Notes under the pieces: model-generated | What the model was told of the DNA's origin: nothing | The model's input: only the letters and a program-made list of their open reading frames with translations | Databases searched by the model: none | Shown here: piece after piece, positions 10,925-21,145 of the stretch | Position numbering within the stretch: the first letter of the stretch is position 1 | How the letters are laid out: each line of letters starts with the position of its first letter | Program-made: the position numbers and the translations under genes | Source of the DNA: Sipunculus nudus | Taxonomy: Eukaryota; Annelida; Sipuncula; Golfingiida; Sipunculidae | Direction of reading: 5' to 3' | Assembly (NCBI GenBank): GCA_026874595.1 | Contig: CM049315.1 | Span: 508,001 to 572,000 of the forward strand | Length of the DNA stretch: 64,000 nucleotides

Positions 10925-11055
10925 TTCATACGCGGGGCACATTTATGGGTGGGATGGGGGCGCATATATATATATAACAAATCCAAGAACAAATCCAAGA
11001 AATTAAACACAGACCTTAGCAAATATATTTGGCTACTGAAAAAAAAAAACGCCAA

Positions 11056-11460
11056 CTACAATATAAAATGGAAAATACTTCTTTCTGTCATAACGGGCAC
11101 TTGAGATAAAGCGTATCCCGCAGGAAACCATGGATTAGCCCCGGATTGTTTGCTCTCCCACTCTGAGGCTACTGCATGGATTATCCCTGTTGATTACTCA
11201 AAGCTCTCATGGGCCCCCAAAATGTTCTCGGACTGTTCAATCCTGATCTGACGTTAGAATCAACATATTTATTTTTTCTCATTATGATATCAACAGCAAT
11301 TACAAGAAGAGTAATAATAATATTTATCGGTACTAATACAGCTTCGTTCCTTTACACAACTAGTGGCCCATGGGCCATGACGCTCAGCTTAATTCAAGGA
11401 ATGTTGAACAATGAGCAAAATGACTGCCAGAGTGCAAAAAAAGCATGAATTTTGTGAAGA
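11056..11460. other. Unassigned DNA
   Basis: No domain or RNA gene recognised. The short frame at 11209-11448 has no similarity I recognise. Confidence 0.45.
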
Positions 11461-12310
11461 GTCCTTTGAAATGCCTGGTGTATGAGAAAACTCTCCAAGA
11501 CAGATTGACATTCCATATTTCAGACCAATATCTTGAACCACTCCTAAGATATGAGCAATTTTCACCCAAAGCACATGTACGTATTGACGCCACAGGAAAA
11601 CTATTGCAGATGGCGCCACCAGTCTTGAGCACAAGATGGAGGAGTCCAAGATCTATGGATATGCACAATTTTCAGGCCAATAGGGCAAATCACTCCTCAG
11701 AAAAGGGCTTTAATTTATTCTGCAAAAAAGGGAAGGTGGGTGGCGCCACCTGTCTGGTTTACGAGAAAATTCCCCAAGATGGATGAACATGCAAAATTTC
11801 AGACAAATACCTTGAACCACTCCTGAGATATGAGCAATTTTCACCCAAAGCACATGTAGGTAAGGACGCCACAGGAAAACTATTGCAGGTGGTTCCACCA
11901 GTCTTGAGTACAAGATGGAGGGGTCCAAGATCTATGGTTATGCACCAATTCAGGCTAATACGGCAAATCACTCCGGAGAAAAGGGCATTTATTTATTCTA
12001 CAAAACCAGGAAAATATATTGCGCCACCTGTTTACGAGATGCAGGTATTGAGGATCTATGAACATGCACAGTTTCAACCCAAAACATTGAAGAACCACTA
12101 AGACGAAAAGATGGCAAATGCACTGATGGACACTACGCAAAAAGTATTGTAGGTGGCGCCACCAGTCGCAATTATGAGATGGAGAGATCCAAGATCTATG
12201 GACATACAAACTTTCAGCACAATACATTGAGCCACTTCTGAGATATAGGCTGTTATCTAAAAGACACCCAGATTCGTACAGCACTGAAAGGATTGCTGGT
12301 GGTGCCACCT
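11461..12310. repeat. Degenerate 130-150-bp tandem repeat with a GGCGCC core
   Basis: A block centred on TGGCGCCACC, followed by (A/T)GTCT, recurs at 11611, 11741, 11890 (as TGGTTCCACC), 12019 (TTGCGCCACC), 12154 and 12300 (TGGTGCCACC). The intervals are 130, 149, 129, 135 and 146 bp. Alternate units match best: GATATGAGCAATTTTCACCC recurs about 280 bp apart, so the real period is probably a two-unit repeat of about 280 bp. The core is a self-complementary sequence. No coding frame is kept across units. Confidence 0.85.
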
Positions 12311-12431
12311 GTCTTTGTAGGCACAAAAAATATAGGTGAAGGGACAACTATGCTGGGTTTCGGAAAGACTGGTCCAAGGTTCTCAGAGGAGTTCTATGGA
12401 AACTAAAGCAGAGTTTTTGTATAACATTTTA

Positions 12432-12780
12432 AATTATTCTGGGGGGTACTAACGAGCCCCATAGCTTGCAGAATATGGGTAACAGAGACCATATTTCAGA
12501 TTTCCATAGAGACTTTTCTTTGACCTCCTTTGATGTCATGTTAGAAGATTCAAGGTCCAGCAGTTACGATTTGTGCCCTGTTAACAGATGACAGCTTCTT
12601 TGAAGGTATCAAAAATAGAGAAATTCTGGGGGGGGGGGGGGGGTTCGGAGCCCCATAGCTCAAAGAATATGGGTAACAGAGACCTAATTTCAGGTTTCCA
12701 AGAAGATTTCTTATGTAACTCTCTGAATATTAAGTTTGAAGATTCCAGGTCCAGCGGTTACGATTTGTTTAATATTTCTT
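12432..12780. repeat. Tandem duplication of about 188 bp
   Basis: AGCCCCATAGCT, AATATGGGTAACAGAGACC and GGTCCAGC(A/G)GTTACGATTTGT occur in the same order in two copies, starting near 12435 and 12622. The second copy carries a run of 16 G at 12628-12643 where the first has six. The second copy ends at the integrase fragment that follows. Confidence 0.8.
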
Positions 12781-12786
12781 CCCATC

Positions 12787-14330
12787 CCAGGACCATATAC
12801 TTTAAGGACAAAACTTATGGATCTGAACTATGCAGTAGAAACTCCAGATAGGAAAAAAAGTGAACAGCTCTGCCTTGTCAATAAGCTAAAGAAATATTAT
12901 TAAAAAGAAGAGCAAAAAGAACCTTCTGAATCACAAACACAAATGAATTTAGTCACTATACCCCATATTTCAAAACAGGATCAGAACAATAATCAAAATT
13001 TGTTGGAAATTGAAAAGAAACTAGATGTTCCAAATAAATTGACGAATTCTAAACTGTTAAAGGATATTTTAGGGAAATTTAGTCACTTTGACAAAATCAG
13101 AACAAAGTAAAACCCAGGAGGTAGTCAATCAGTATTCTGAAGTGTTTCCTGACACTCCAGAAAGAACAATTGTTATTAAACATAATATGGACATAGGTGA
13201 GGCTAAACCTATCAAACTATATCCTTATAGGGTAAACCAAAATAAATTACAAATAATGCAAGAAGAAATAAAGTACATGCTGGAGAACTGGGTATTGCCG
13301 AGTTTGTAAGTACATTTGATCTGTTAAAGGGGTACTGGCAAGTTCCGTTAACACCCCTGTTACACGAGAAGGCGATCTCGCTGCGATCACCGAATTGGGG
13401 CAGATCGCCGTAGAGCGCAGCCAGAATTGTCTTAAGTTTTCATGAGCTTCGTAGGAGCGAGATAGTGTCGCCTTGGGTCGTCATATGGTCACCATGGACG
13501 CCATGAGTGGCGACCAGTTTTGAACATGGAAAGGGGGTCGCCGTGGATTAAAAGCGCAGTCCGATCGGAATTCAATCGCCATCAGTGTCCCAGTCAGCGC
13601 AGTACCAGCTTCCCGCAGGTCGATCGCTAGTTAGCATGGAAGCAACGGTCTATCCGTTTCGATTCGCTGCCTCCTTTTGGCCACTGCCAGCTGTTCGTGG
13701 AGCAGCATGATCTGGTGGCCTTGCAGACAGGCCAGTTGTAGCATGTAATTTCTGTCCATGCTGACATGTGTGGCTTCACAAATCTTTCTTACACCGATCA
13801 TGTTATGCGTACTAGTCAACAATGGGGACCATGGCAACCACCGACTGCCAGTCTGAAGCAGCGCAGTAGCATCTACCCACGCGCGCAGTTCCGTCGTCTT
13901 GATCGCAGACGGATCGGGGGCCGGTTGCTGCGGGATTATCATGATCGCAGCCCTGTCGTGGACTGAGTTCTTCAGTGGGTAGTAGGGACCTCATGCGGAT
14001 TTAAGGGGAACGCAGTTTGATCATAAACGACGGTGTAGCAGCGCCATACAACGCGGTAGCAACGGCATACGCGGCCGAAAATTGCAATTGTACACGTGCA
14101 AGCCTATTGACAGCGGCATAGCCGTCACACATGAACGGTTTTCCATGATCTGCTAGGTCGCCATGGTCGCCGTTAGGTCTCCTTCTCGTGTGATGGGGGC
14201 TTAACCGACAGAGCCAAGGAAATATTTGCTTTTGTTACTCCTGATGGGCTCTATCAGTATGAAGTTGTGGCATTCGGACTTAAAAACGCCCCAGGATCAT
14301 GGCAAAAGTTCTGAAAGATGTACCAAATTG
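12787..14330 (+). pseudogene. pol: Second Gmr1-like pol fragment: integrase C-terminus then RT
   Basis: Plus-strand decayed polyprotein, split by a transposon (13352-14200). It opens with the integrase GPY/F module: GPYT near 12790, then KLMDLNYAVETPDRKK and QLCLVNKLKKYY. After a linker comes the RT N-terminal region at 13088-13309 (TQEVVNQYSEVFPDTPERT, then EAKPIKLYPYRV and EEIKYMLEN). About 35-40 residues that should follow are deleted. TFDLLKGYWQVPLT then runs up to the transposon. RT resumes beyond it as DRAKEIFAFVTPDGLYQYEV and AFGLKNAPGSWQK before losing the frame near 14320. No YxDD box, RNase H or LTR follows. This independently shows integrase joined directly upstream of RT. Confidence 0.88.
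13352..14200. mobile_element. TTAA-flanked non-autonomous DNA transposon, copy A (849 bp)
   Basis: Flanked by TTAA at 13348-13351 and 14201-14204. Removing the element and one TTAA restores an uninterrupted RT reading frame (PLT then DRAKE), so the ends are exact. The ends are inverted repeats: CACCCCTGTTACACGAGAAG at the left and, on the other strand, GCCCCCATCACACGAGAAGG at the right. A TTAA duplication is characteristic of piggyBac-superfamily elements, but no transposase is encoded. The interior is GC-richer than its surroundings and full of GCGATC and CGCCATGG words. An open minus-strand frame of 103 codons (13631-13942) is shared with copy B and has no recognised domain. Confidence 0.9.
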
Positions 14331-15228
14331 CACTTGCAAATTGCACAAGGGCCTTAAGCCCTGGACTATTTTTACCTTTCTGTAAACAATGTTATTAAAG
14401 GTGCCATAAGGCCAGGATTTTATAACAAAAACGACACTAATCTTTGTGGCCCAGGGAATGGTGGGAATTACACCCACCTTGTTCACCGGATGTGTGACTC
14501 CTGGGATAGTCTTGTTCTGATAGCAGGACGCTCTTAAGAGGTGACGGATTACGGGTGGCATGAAAACGGACCGAAAGAACACCATCTATCAAACAAATTA
14601 TCTCTTTCCCTTGCAAATTCAATGTGTTTGGTTTTACACTCTATCTGGTTTGTCTAAATTTTAGTCTGTATGCCTTAGGGAACAACTCATAAGCCTTCAA
14701 GACTACACTTTTGAAAATATTAAAATGTTCTGGCTTGAACTGTCTTCTGGAGATCAGGCAATAAAGGCACTAGGTGGAAAGACCTGTTGTGAAAGTAAGG
14801 TCCATTGGCCTTTAGGCAGGTTACTAATAATGGCCACCTTTTCAAAATATGAGAATTATTTCTCAATTTCAGTTTCCTTAAAAACTGGAACTTTCCAATT
14901 GAAGTTGGGCTTGGCTCCAAAAAATTTTTGACCAGCGGCGCAACCACTTGCACCGTGTTCTTTTTCCAGTTTTAAAGCGATCTTATTTTCTTTCTCTAAT
15001 AGTGGCTTTTCTTGTTCTAACTGAAGCTTTTCTAACTCTATTTTTAACTGTAATTTTCTAGGTTCAATCGTGAGGAATTCATTTTACTCTCTTTAAATTC
15101 TTCCTCTAGATTCTCAGTTTCCTTGACAATACGCTCTAATATAGCCTGCTTCATTTCTTTTTTTGTGTCGTGTATGACATACCTTTCCAGATGAAACTTT
15201 CAACAAATGTTTTGAATTCGGAAGACAT
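14290..15228 (-). pseudogene. gag: Second Gmr1-like gag fragment
   Basis: Minus-strand relative of the gag at 5975-7234. A plausible start ATG is at 15228 (MSSEFKTFVESF). A charged coiled coil follows (ELEKLQLEQEKPLLEKENK, about 15000-15060), then the conserved block VPVFKETEIEK and SYFEKVA near 14830-14890, LKAYELFPKAYRLKF near 14655-14700, and HIEFARE near 14610-14630. A C-X2-C remnant of the zinc knuckle can be seen near 14420-14445 in a shifted frame. Frameshifts and stops are frequent. It points towards the plus-strand RT fragment, so the two pieces converge; an inversion or a second insertion must have occurred. Confidence 0.78.
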
Positions 15229-15274
15229 GATTCTGGTCAAGTTTTGAGCAAGATAGCAAAGTGGGTTCAAAAGT

Positions 15275-15292
15275 TCCTTGACGAGGCCCCAA
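15275..15292 (-). promoter_or_regulatory. Primer-binding-like site of the second gag fragment
   Basis: The minus strand reads TTGGGGCCTCGTCAAGGA about 45 bp upstream of the gag start. It resembles the tRNA-Pro-type primer site (TGGGGGCTCGT) more closely than the site in the first element does. It lies between the candidate LTR and gag, separated from the LTR by a (TA)n tract. Confidence 0.4.
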
Positions 15293-15297
15293 TTAAT

Positions 15298-15299
<2 letters not shown>

Positions 15300-15364
<65 letters not shown>
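15300..15364. repeat. (TA)n microsatellite next to the candidate LTR
   Basis: About 64 bp of TA dinucleotides between the primer-binding-like site and the TGTAACGG end at 15365. A further TA run lies on the other side of the LTR-like unit. Confidence 0.95.
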
Positions 15365-15368
<4 letters not shown>

Positions 15369-16042
15369 ACGGATATGAAACAACCTGATGTCTGTGATAT
15401 AAATTCTGTTTCAGGTTTCAACTGGTTTGTTTGCTGGTCTCGCTCTTTGCCTTGTGGTTTCTAGCCATTGTTTCTTATTGCCTGGTCTGCCTGGATTGTT
15501 TCTATTGTTGTTTTCAATGGTTTTCTCATTTCTCATGACGAAACCAGTTTTCTCACGTGTCTGTGTTAAGGTCAGTGGGTCAAGAGAGTCGGAGCTACAG
15601 TTTCCAGTGATACATGGAACTGAACGTATCTCGTTTCTCTCTTGACAGGTAAGAGCACTTCACTTTTATTAAGTATTAACACTAAACCATTGGTGTATTC
15701 ACGTTCCTTGAATGTTTAAAAGACACGAGTATTGCTAAAAATATCATGCAGTATAAATTATATATCGCAGCTAAAATATTATGCAGTATTCATTTTATAT
15801 TCATTTACGCTGGTTAAAAGTAATTAGTCTCATAACGGTATTTCATAATTGCAAGCATGGCGTAAGCTTCAGTTTCCAGTGATACGTGGAACTGAACGTA
15901 TCTCGTTTCTCTCTTGACAGTCTCTACTTCGCATGAGAGATGTTTGATTTGGTCTGAATAAAGTTTTATATCAACCACGTGTTGGAGGTATTTCGTACAC
16001 GTCTGGAGACTGATGACTTGGCTATGCCGGACACCCGTTACA
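15365..16042 (-). repeat. Candidate LTR of the second Gmr1-like element (678 bp)
   Basis: Starts TGTAACGG and ends CCGTTACA, a TG...CA unit with an 8-bp inverted repeat at its ends, like the TGTTAC/GTAACA ends of the first element. It lies exactly where a 5' LTR would be for the minus-strand gag that follows. No second copy is present in the window, so it could instead be a solitary LTR or another element inserted into TA-rich DNA. Confidence 0.5.
15598..15920. repeat. 51-bp direct duplication, 272 bp apart
   Basis: The 51-bp segment at 15598-15648 is repeated at 15870-15920 with one difference (ATACATGG against ATACGTGG). It includes TATCTCGTTTCTCTCTTGAC. Both copies lie inside the LTR-like unit. 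The first is followed by GTAAGA, resembling a splice donor; the second is not. Confidence 0.92.
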
Positions 16043-16068
16043 TATATATATCTATATATATATATATA
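16043..16068. repeat. (TA)n microsatellite
   Basis: Interrupted TA run directly beyond the candidate LTR end. Confidence 0.93.
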
Positions 16069-16609
16069 AAGTGGGGGAAGCATTCTGCAAGTGTGGTGAG
16101 GTTGGGGCGTGTAAGCGCCTTAAGGGGGTGGCTTTGGGAGGGGCTACTAAACTATATATTACTAAACAAACTCAGTCAAGAAAAGTTTCCAGTTGTTTTC
16201 ACGTGAGGCTTGTGGAATGAGAAGAAAAACAATGAATTTTCCATGCAAATTGATGGAATTTACATCATTTCTCAAAGAAAGGTCACACTCACCTCATCTC
16301 TTGGGCAAATATTTGGTGGGGTGGGTGGGGTAGTAGACCAATTTAATTCATGAAGTATTGACATCAGTGCAGTTATCTAAGATTGGTTTTTACATTTATT
16401 ATCATATAAAGCTACCTGTGATTCTAAGGGAACTCGAGTGAATTTATTACTGATTTAAACAGTAGATTAAAAGAAAACTGTATACGCCAGACTGGTGAAG
16501 TCCAGATTTCCCCAAAAAATATTTCAATTCAGTTTGCCTGTTGGGCCGGGGAGGGGCGATGGGGGGACAAATCATATGTTTGCCCCCACTTTATAACGTG
16601 TGTGATTGT
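16069..16609. other. Unassigned DNA
   Basis: No recognisable gene. Several G-rich words (GGGGTGGGTGGGGTAG near 16318) occur. Confidence 0.45.
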
Positions 16610-16664
16610 GGGGGGGGGGGGGGGGGGGGTTGCTCCCGCCCCCCCCCCCCCCCACACACACACT
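16610..16664. repeat. Poly-G / poly-C inverted pair with a (CA)n tail
   Basis: A run of 20 G (16610-16629) is followed nine bases later by 15 C (16639-16653), then a short (CA)n. The pair could form a very stable hairpin or a G-quadruplex. The frames running through it are low-complexity artefacts. Confidence 0.95.
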
Positions 16665-17679
16665 TCCTTCGCCACTGTTGTGATTACTCCTGCTGTATTA
16701 TTATTATGTATCGTATGTATACATAGACCTATAGTAGACAGACTTGAGGGCAGATGTTGCTGATGTGGGATATGTTCCGCATCTGCAGGTAGGTCCTCAC
16801 ATAATGAACTAATTTTGGTCTCTATGGACATGTAACAGTCATATACCATTATTACTATAGGTTCTTTGCAGTGGCACTACGAGTGATGGTTGTATCTCCA
16901 ACATTTAATTTTAAATTAATATCTCGTAATTGTTACATTTTTGTGTTTTGTTTTTTTAATGCTAAAGACGATTAGTTCAGTGCTATCATTACTTGCTTAT
17001 GACCTAATATATGCACCATCTAGAGTTCTACTGAAGAGACAGACCTAGTGGTCTCAGTGGTAAAGCTGTGAATCGTCAGCGTAGAAGTGTCTTTTGAGAT
17101 CATGTCTCTTAATGATGTTTCCAAGGGAGTGGTATGACAAGTGAAAAGCAGAGATCCCAATTGTGTAGTGCTCCCGTACGTTATAATCTCTTTGAATAAC
17201 AAACTCTGTGCCAAGCTTTAATTAATATATTACCAGTTTCATGTCATATTTTTCTTATAGGTATGCATGAACGCACACCTTAAATAGCTTCTTTGGTATT
17301 AGACATAATAATTAGTTTATTTTATTCTAATTTGTGAAGAGAACTGCTTTCAAGTTTTTGAGTTAAAGTTTTCAGGACAGGAAACAATCACTCTGGGTCC
17401 AATTGACAGTTCGGCTTCCTTCGAACGGAAGCCTAACACAGCCTCTGTGCAGAATCCTTAATTGTAACCCTTTAAGCTGGCGTCGTCCTGACTCTGCGTG
17501 AAGAATTTCCCAGTTCATTAACAATCTCTGGGACGCCGCCTTGGTAACAAAAAATTGTCCTTTGATATCTACCACAGACATGAAGCCGCAACTTGAAGTC
17601 AGTGTCTTAGACTTGGTCTGTACTGTAATATCAGTGTTACAGCTTTTTGTAAAACTATATTTAAGCGAAATAATCTTAC

Positions 17680-17682
<3 letters not shown>
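16665..17682. other. Unassigned DNA
   Basis: About 1 kb without a recognised gene. The minus-strand frame at 17372-17755 is partly an Ile-Tyr microsatellite artefact, and its remainder has no domain I recognise. Confidence 0.45.

Positions 17683-17739
<57 letters not shown>
17683..17739. repeat. (TA)n microsatellite
   Basis: About 57 bp of pure TA dinucleotides. Confidence 0.97.
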
Positions 17740-17742
<3 letters not shown>

Positions 17743-20700
17743 GCCCAAATAACAAAATAGTATATTAACTAGTAGTGTTAACACATTATCTTTGTGCAAA
17801 TATACGACTGTCCCAGGAATCTTAGCAAGCTCGCCAAATAAATATTGATATATTTCATGAACATGCAGTTTTCATGAAATTCAGTGCCATTTGTAAATCA
17901 ATTTGTAAATTTACCAGGGCTACTGCTATTGAATCCAATGATATAGGAAGATTCCAGTTTCTCATGTTACATATTTTACTTTTATTCTGTTTGATGAAAA
18001 CCTTACACTTTATGATGTATGCTGTACTGTTTATATATCTAACTTCTTTTTATAATGTTCTCTTTTTTAAAAGTGTCAACATGGCCTGTAATATATAGGA
18101 CAATGGAGATGTTACAAATTAAGAATACGTACATTACCGGATGTATAACTACGAACAAGAAAAGATTAAATTCATGTGATGGGTTATCTAATTAAAACGT
18201 GTTCGTTCGAAGAATTAAGCCGAATTTGTAAACAGATCATAAAATGACATCATTTTAAAACGGAATTGCCATCGTCAAGGGAAATCAAAATTGTAAATGA
18301 TTAGTACGTTAATTGAATAAATGGAAATGAGTTGATGCAAACGGGTTATAATATGTCGTGCATTCGGAAATATCTTTTCTTAGTGCAATGATCCATTAAC
18401 TGATATTGCTAATCAGCAATGTGATGTAAAATGTTCAGTAATGCCGTCGTATAAATGATATAGTAGTGTATGTACGGTTATCTTCGATTCAAGCTGAATT
18501 CTCTAACAAACTTTTTTATCAGGTTATAATAGAGCAGCATCTGACGAAGCTGCAAAATTAGATTTTATGCCGTAAAAATATATAATATATTAGTTTATAA
18601 ATGAAATGTTACCCGATACGATCCCTCGCTGATGAAACCATAACAAGGTATTAAATGAACCACGTATTTTAGTAGGCCCATTTTATATATAAAAACTTGG
18701 AAGCAGACATTTAATTAAACTGAGCATTAAAGGGAACTGAATTCCGAAGTGGCGTTTGACAAGATTCCCAAATTGACTAACGAATGATGAATATCAAACA
18801 AAAACCTGACGAGCCGAGATTTATACATCACACCCCCATGACAATACAGTCAATCGTGAAACTCTTGAAGCATATAGACGCTGATACACGTTAAAATTTT
18901 ATATAACGGCTTAATCTCATTGCATTATAGATGAAAGTATTGTTTAAATGTGGAAATTGTTAATACATCCTGTTACAGAATCGATGTTATTAATGAGCTT
19001 TATAATGTTATGTTAAAATGATAGTCATTAATATTTCAAATGATTAGGTTAGCGCGGTTTAATATGATCCTTCCGTATGCGACTGAGGTACTAATTAACA
19101 ATATTCTCCAAAATTTCCCTGTTCAATTAAACACCTCTTTAGCCTGAAAGGAAACGCTGACATGTTCATTACAGTTAAAGGAAATATCAGATTCGCTTGT
19201 CGTTTTATTCTTTTTTTAACACAATTGTACATTTAAAGCTGCATTAACTTCTTTCTAAACACATGAATTAAGGAAAACATCTGATTTCCCGGCATGCCCT
19301 GTGTTCTCCTCTTTGGAGCACCAAGCATGTCGAGAACACACCTCCTCCACCCCCCCCCCCAAATACCAGTTAACCTTTAATTCGGGCTTTCCGTTTTCAC
19401 TGTTAAATGGAGGCTTTTTCCCTGTTGCCGACTGTTCTGGCGTCATCGGGACTTTTATCTCATCAGCGTCTTTCATTACTTTGTTTAAGAAGTAACCAGG
19501 AGCGTGAAAAATTCAATGAATCTCTGCATATATTTCATATGAAGGCGAGATTTATGACCGCTTTACGTTGTTTCTACATGAGAACTTTGGCCATTATTAT
19601 TTCTCCTATTATATTTACAAAAATTGATTGAAAATGATTCATATCATATTTTCATGTCCTTTTATTACTATTAAATGGGATCAAGATATTGCGAAATAAG
19701 AACATGTTAACATATTTTAGCTGCAATCATAGAGCGGGGATATGTTTAGACCCACTATGATCTTAAACGTAAAGAAGTGTACGATGTGATATTTTGGTAC
19801 TAGTCTGGCATAGACGGTACAGCTAATAAGAATCATCCTGACTATCTTACAAGACAGAAGAAGGAAATTGGCTCCACGCGACAAATCATATACTGTGGAA
19901 GAGGTTAATTTGGCGTGTCTGAATTTTCGCGCATTTTTCATTTTTATAGCATTAGCGAAATTCGAATTATCGCGCAAAAAATATGAAAGGTAATCAATTG
20001 TGTATCAAATTATTAAAATATTTATAAAAGACAGGTTTTTAACGTAACCTACATCCCACCTTACAACCTTCGGGTTACCACTTACATGCCACGGGCGACT
20101 GGTTGAGTACCGTGACCGCAAGGTGTGAACAATACGTAATTAATCAGAACTAATCACGTTTGATGATGCAATGGTACTGCAACCATCTACGTCGTTTGTC
20201 ATCTTAGTAAGTTGTAGAATTTCTCTACAGTAACAACTGTGATTATACTAACCAGAAGCAGCCAACTATGTCCGAACAACAAACAGAACTGACAATAGTC
20301 GCAGGTCCCTCTCAGCGAAGTCGTACTTCAAAGCTATGGGAAGGGCTAGGGGTGTCTTAAAAGGCTACTTATTGTATTTTGTTTTTTTTTTGTCTTTACC
20401 TTTACCGATATTTGACCAAACGGGAGAAGTACAATCACAGTTAAATTAACGGGACATGGAATTTTTCGGGTGGGGGTTGGGGGGGGGGGGGGTTCCACAT
20501 TTTAGTGGCAGACATAATTACTAATGGCCAGGCATGTCTGGTTCAGAGCCGAGAAACTTCATCATATTCTCAAAGAAGTTTTGTCAATATTCTAACAGAA
20601 AATACAGGGGCTCAGGAACATGTGTAACCATTGTGACATGTTCACTTTTATCCTGTGATCTCTTAACACGTACATATTCTGTGAGCTCAAAGTTTCGTTT

Positions 20701-20878
20701 TGTTTTGTGTTTTTTACATTGAGGCATATGAAAACTTAGTTTAGAAGGATTTTAGAACATATGTATGAAAGTAATGGAGTTCATGTATTTTAAATTGAAA
20801 TCGATTTTTCTTAAGATTTCAAAACAATGCAATTTAAAAATTTGGGAATATGTGTTCTAGATGTTTTTATTTATTAAT
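17740..20878. other. Unassigned AT-rich DNA
   Basis: About 3.1 kb in which I see no gene. It contains a run of C near 19352 and a run of 14 G at 20479-20492. Short frames at 19255-19631 overlap on both strands with no recognisable domain. Confidence 0.45.
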
Positions 20879-21145
20879 TATGTATTAAAAAGTAAAAATG
20901 TGTTATGTAAAAATGTAATTATGCATTTAAATGTAAAAATGTGTAATGTAAAAATGTAATAATGCATTAAAATGTAAAAATGTGTTATGTAAAAATGTTA
21001 TTATGTATTTAAATGTAAGAAATTGTTATGTAAAAATGTAATTATGTATTAAAATGTATAAATGTGTTATATAAAAAAGTAATTATGTATAAAAATGTAA
21101 AAATGTGTTATTTAAAAATATAATTATGTATTAAAATGTAAAATC
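20879..21145. repeat. 41-bp tandem repeat, about six copies
   Basis: The word GTGTTATGTAAAAATGTA or a close variant starts at 20900, 20941, 20982, 21023, 21064 and 21105, a constant period of 41 bp. Each unit contains two or three AAAATGTA words. Confidence 0.92.

Noticed and set aside
15427-15645. Hydrophobic frame with a signal-peptide-like start
   Set aside because: Lies inside the LTR-like unit, overlaps the 51-bp repeat, and has no recognised domain.
15365-16042. Tc1/mariner-type transposon with TA target sites
   Set aside because: Only 8 bp of inverted repeat, TA flanks are uninformative inside microsatellites, and the position beside gag and a primer-like site favours an LTR. Not fully excluded.
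19255-19631. Small host gene
   Set aside because: Overlapping frames on both strands, no domain, and no splice or codon pattern to separate them from chance.
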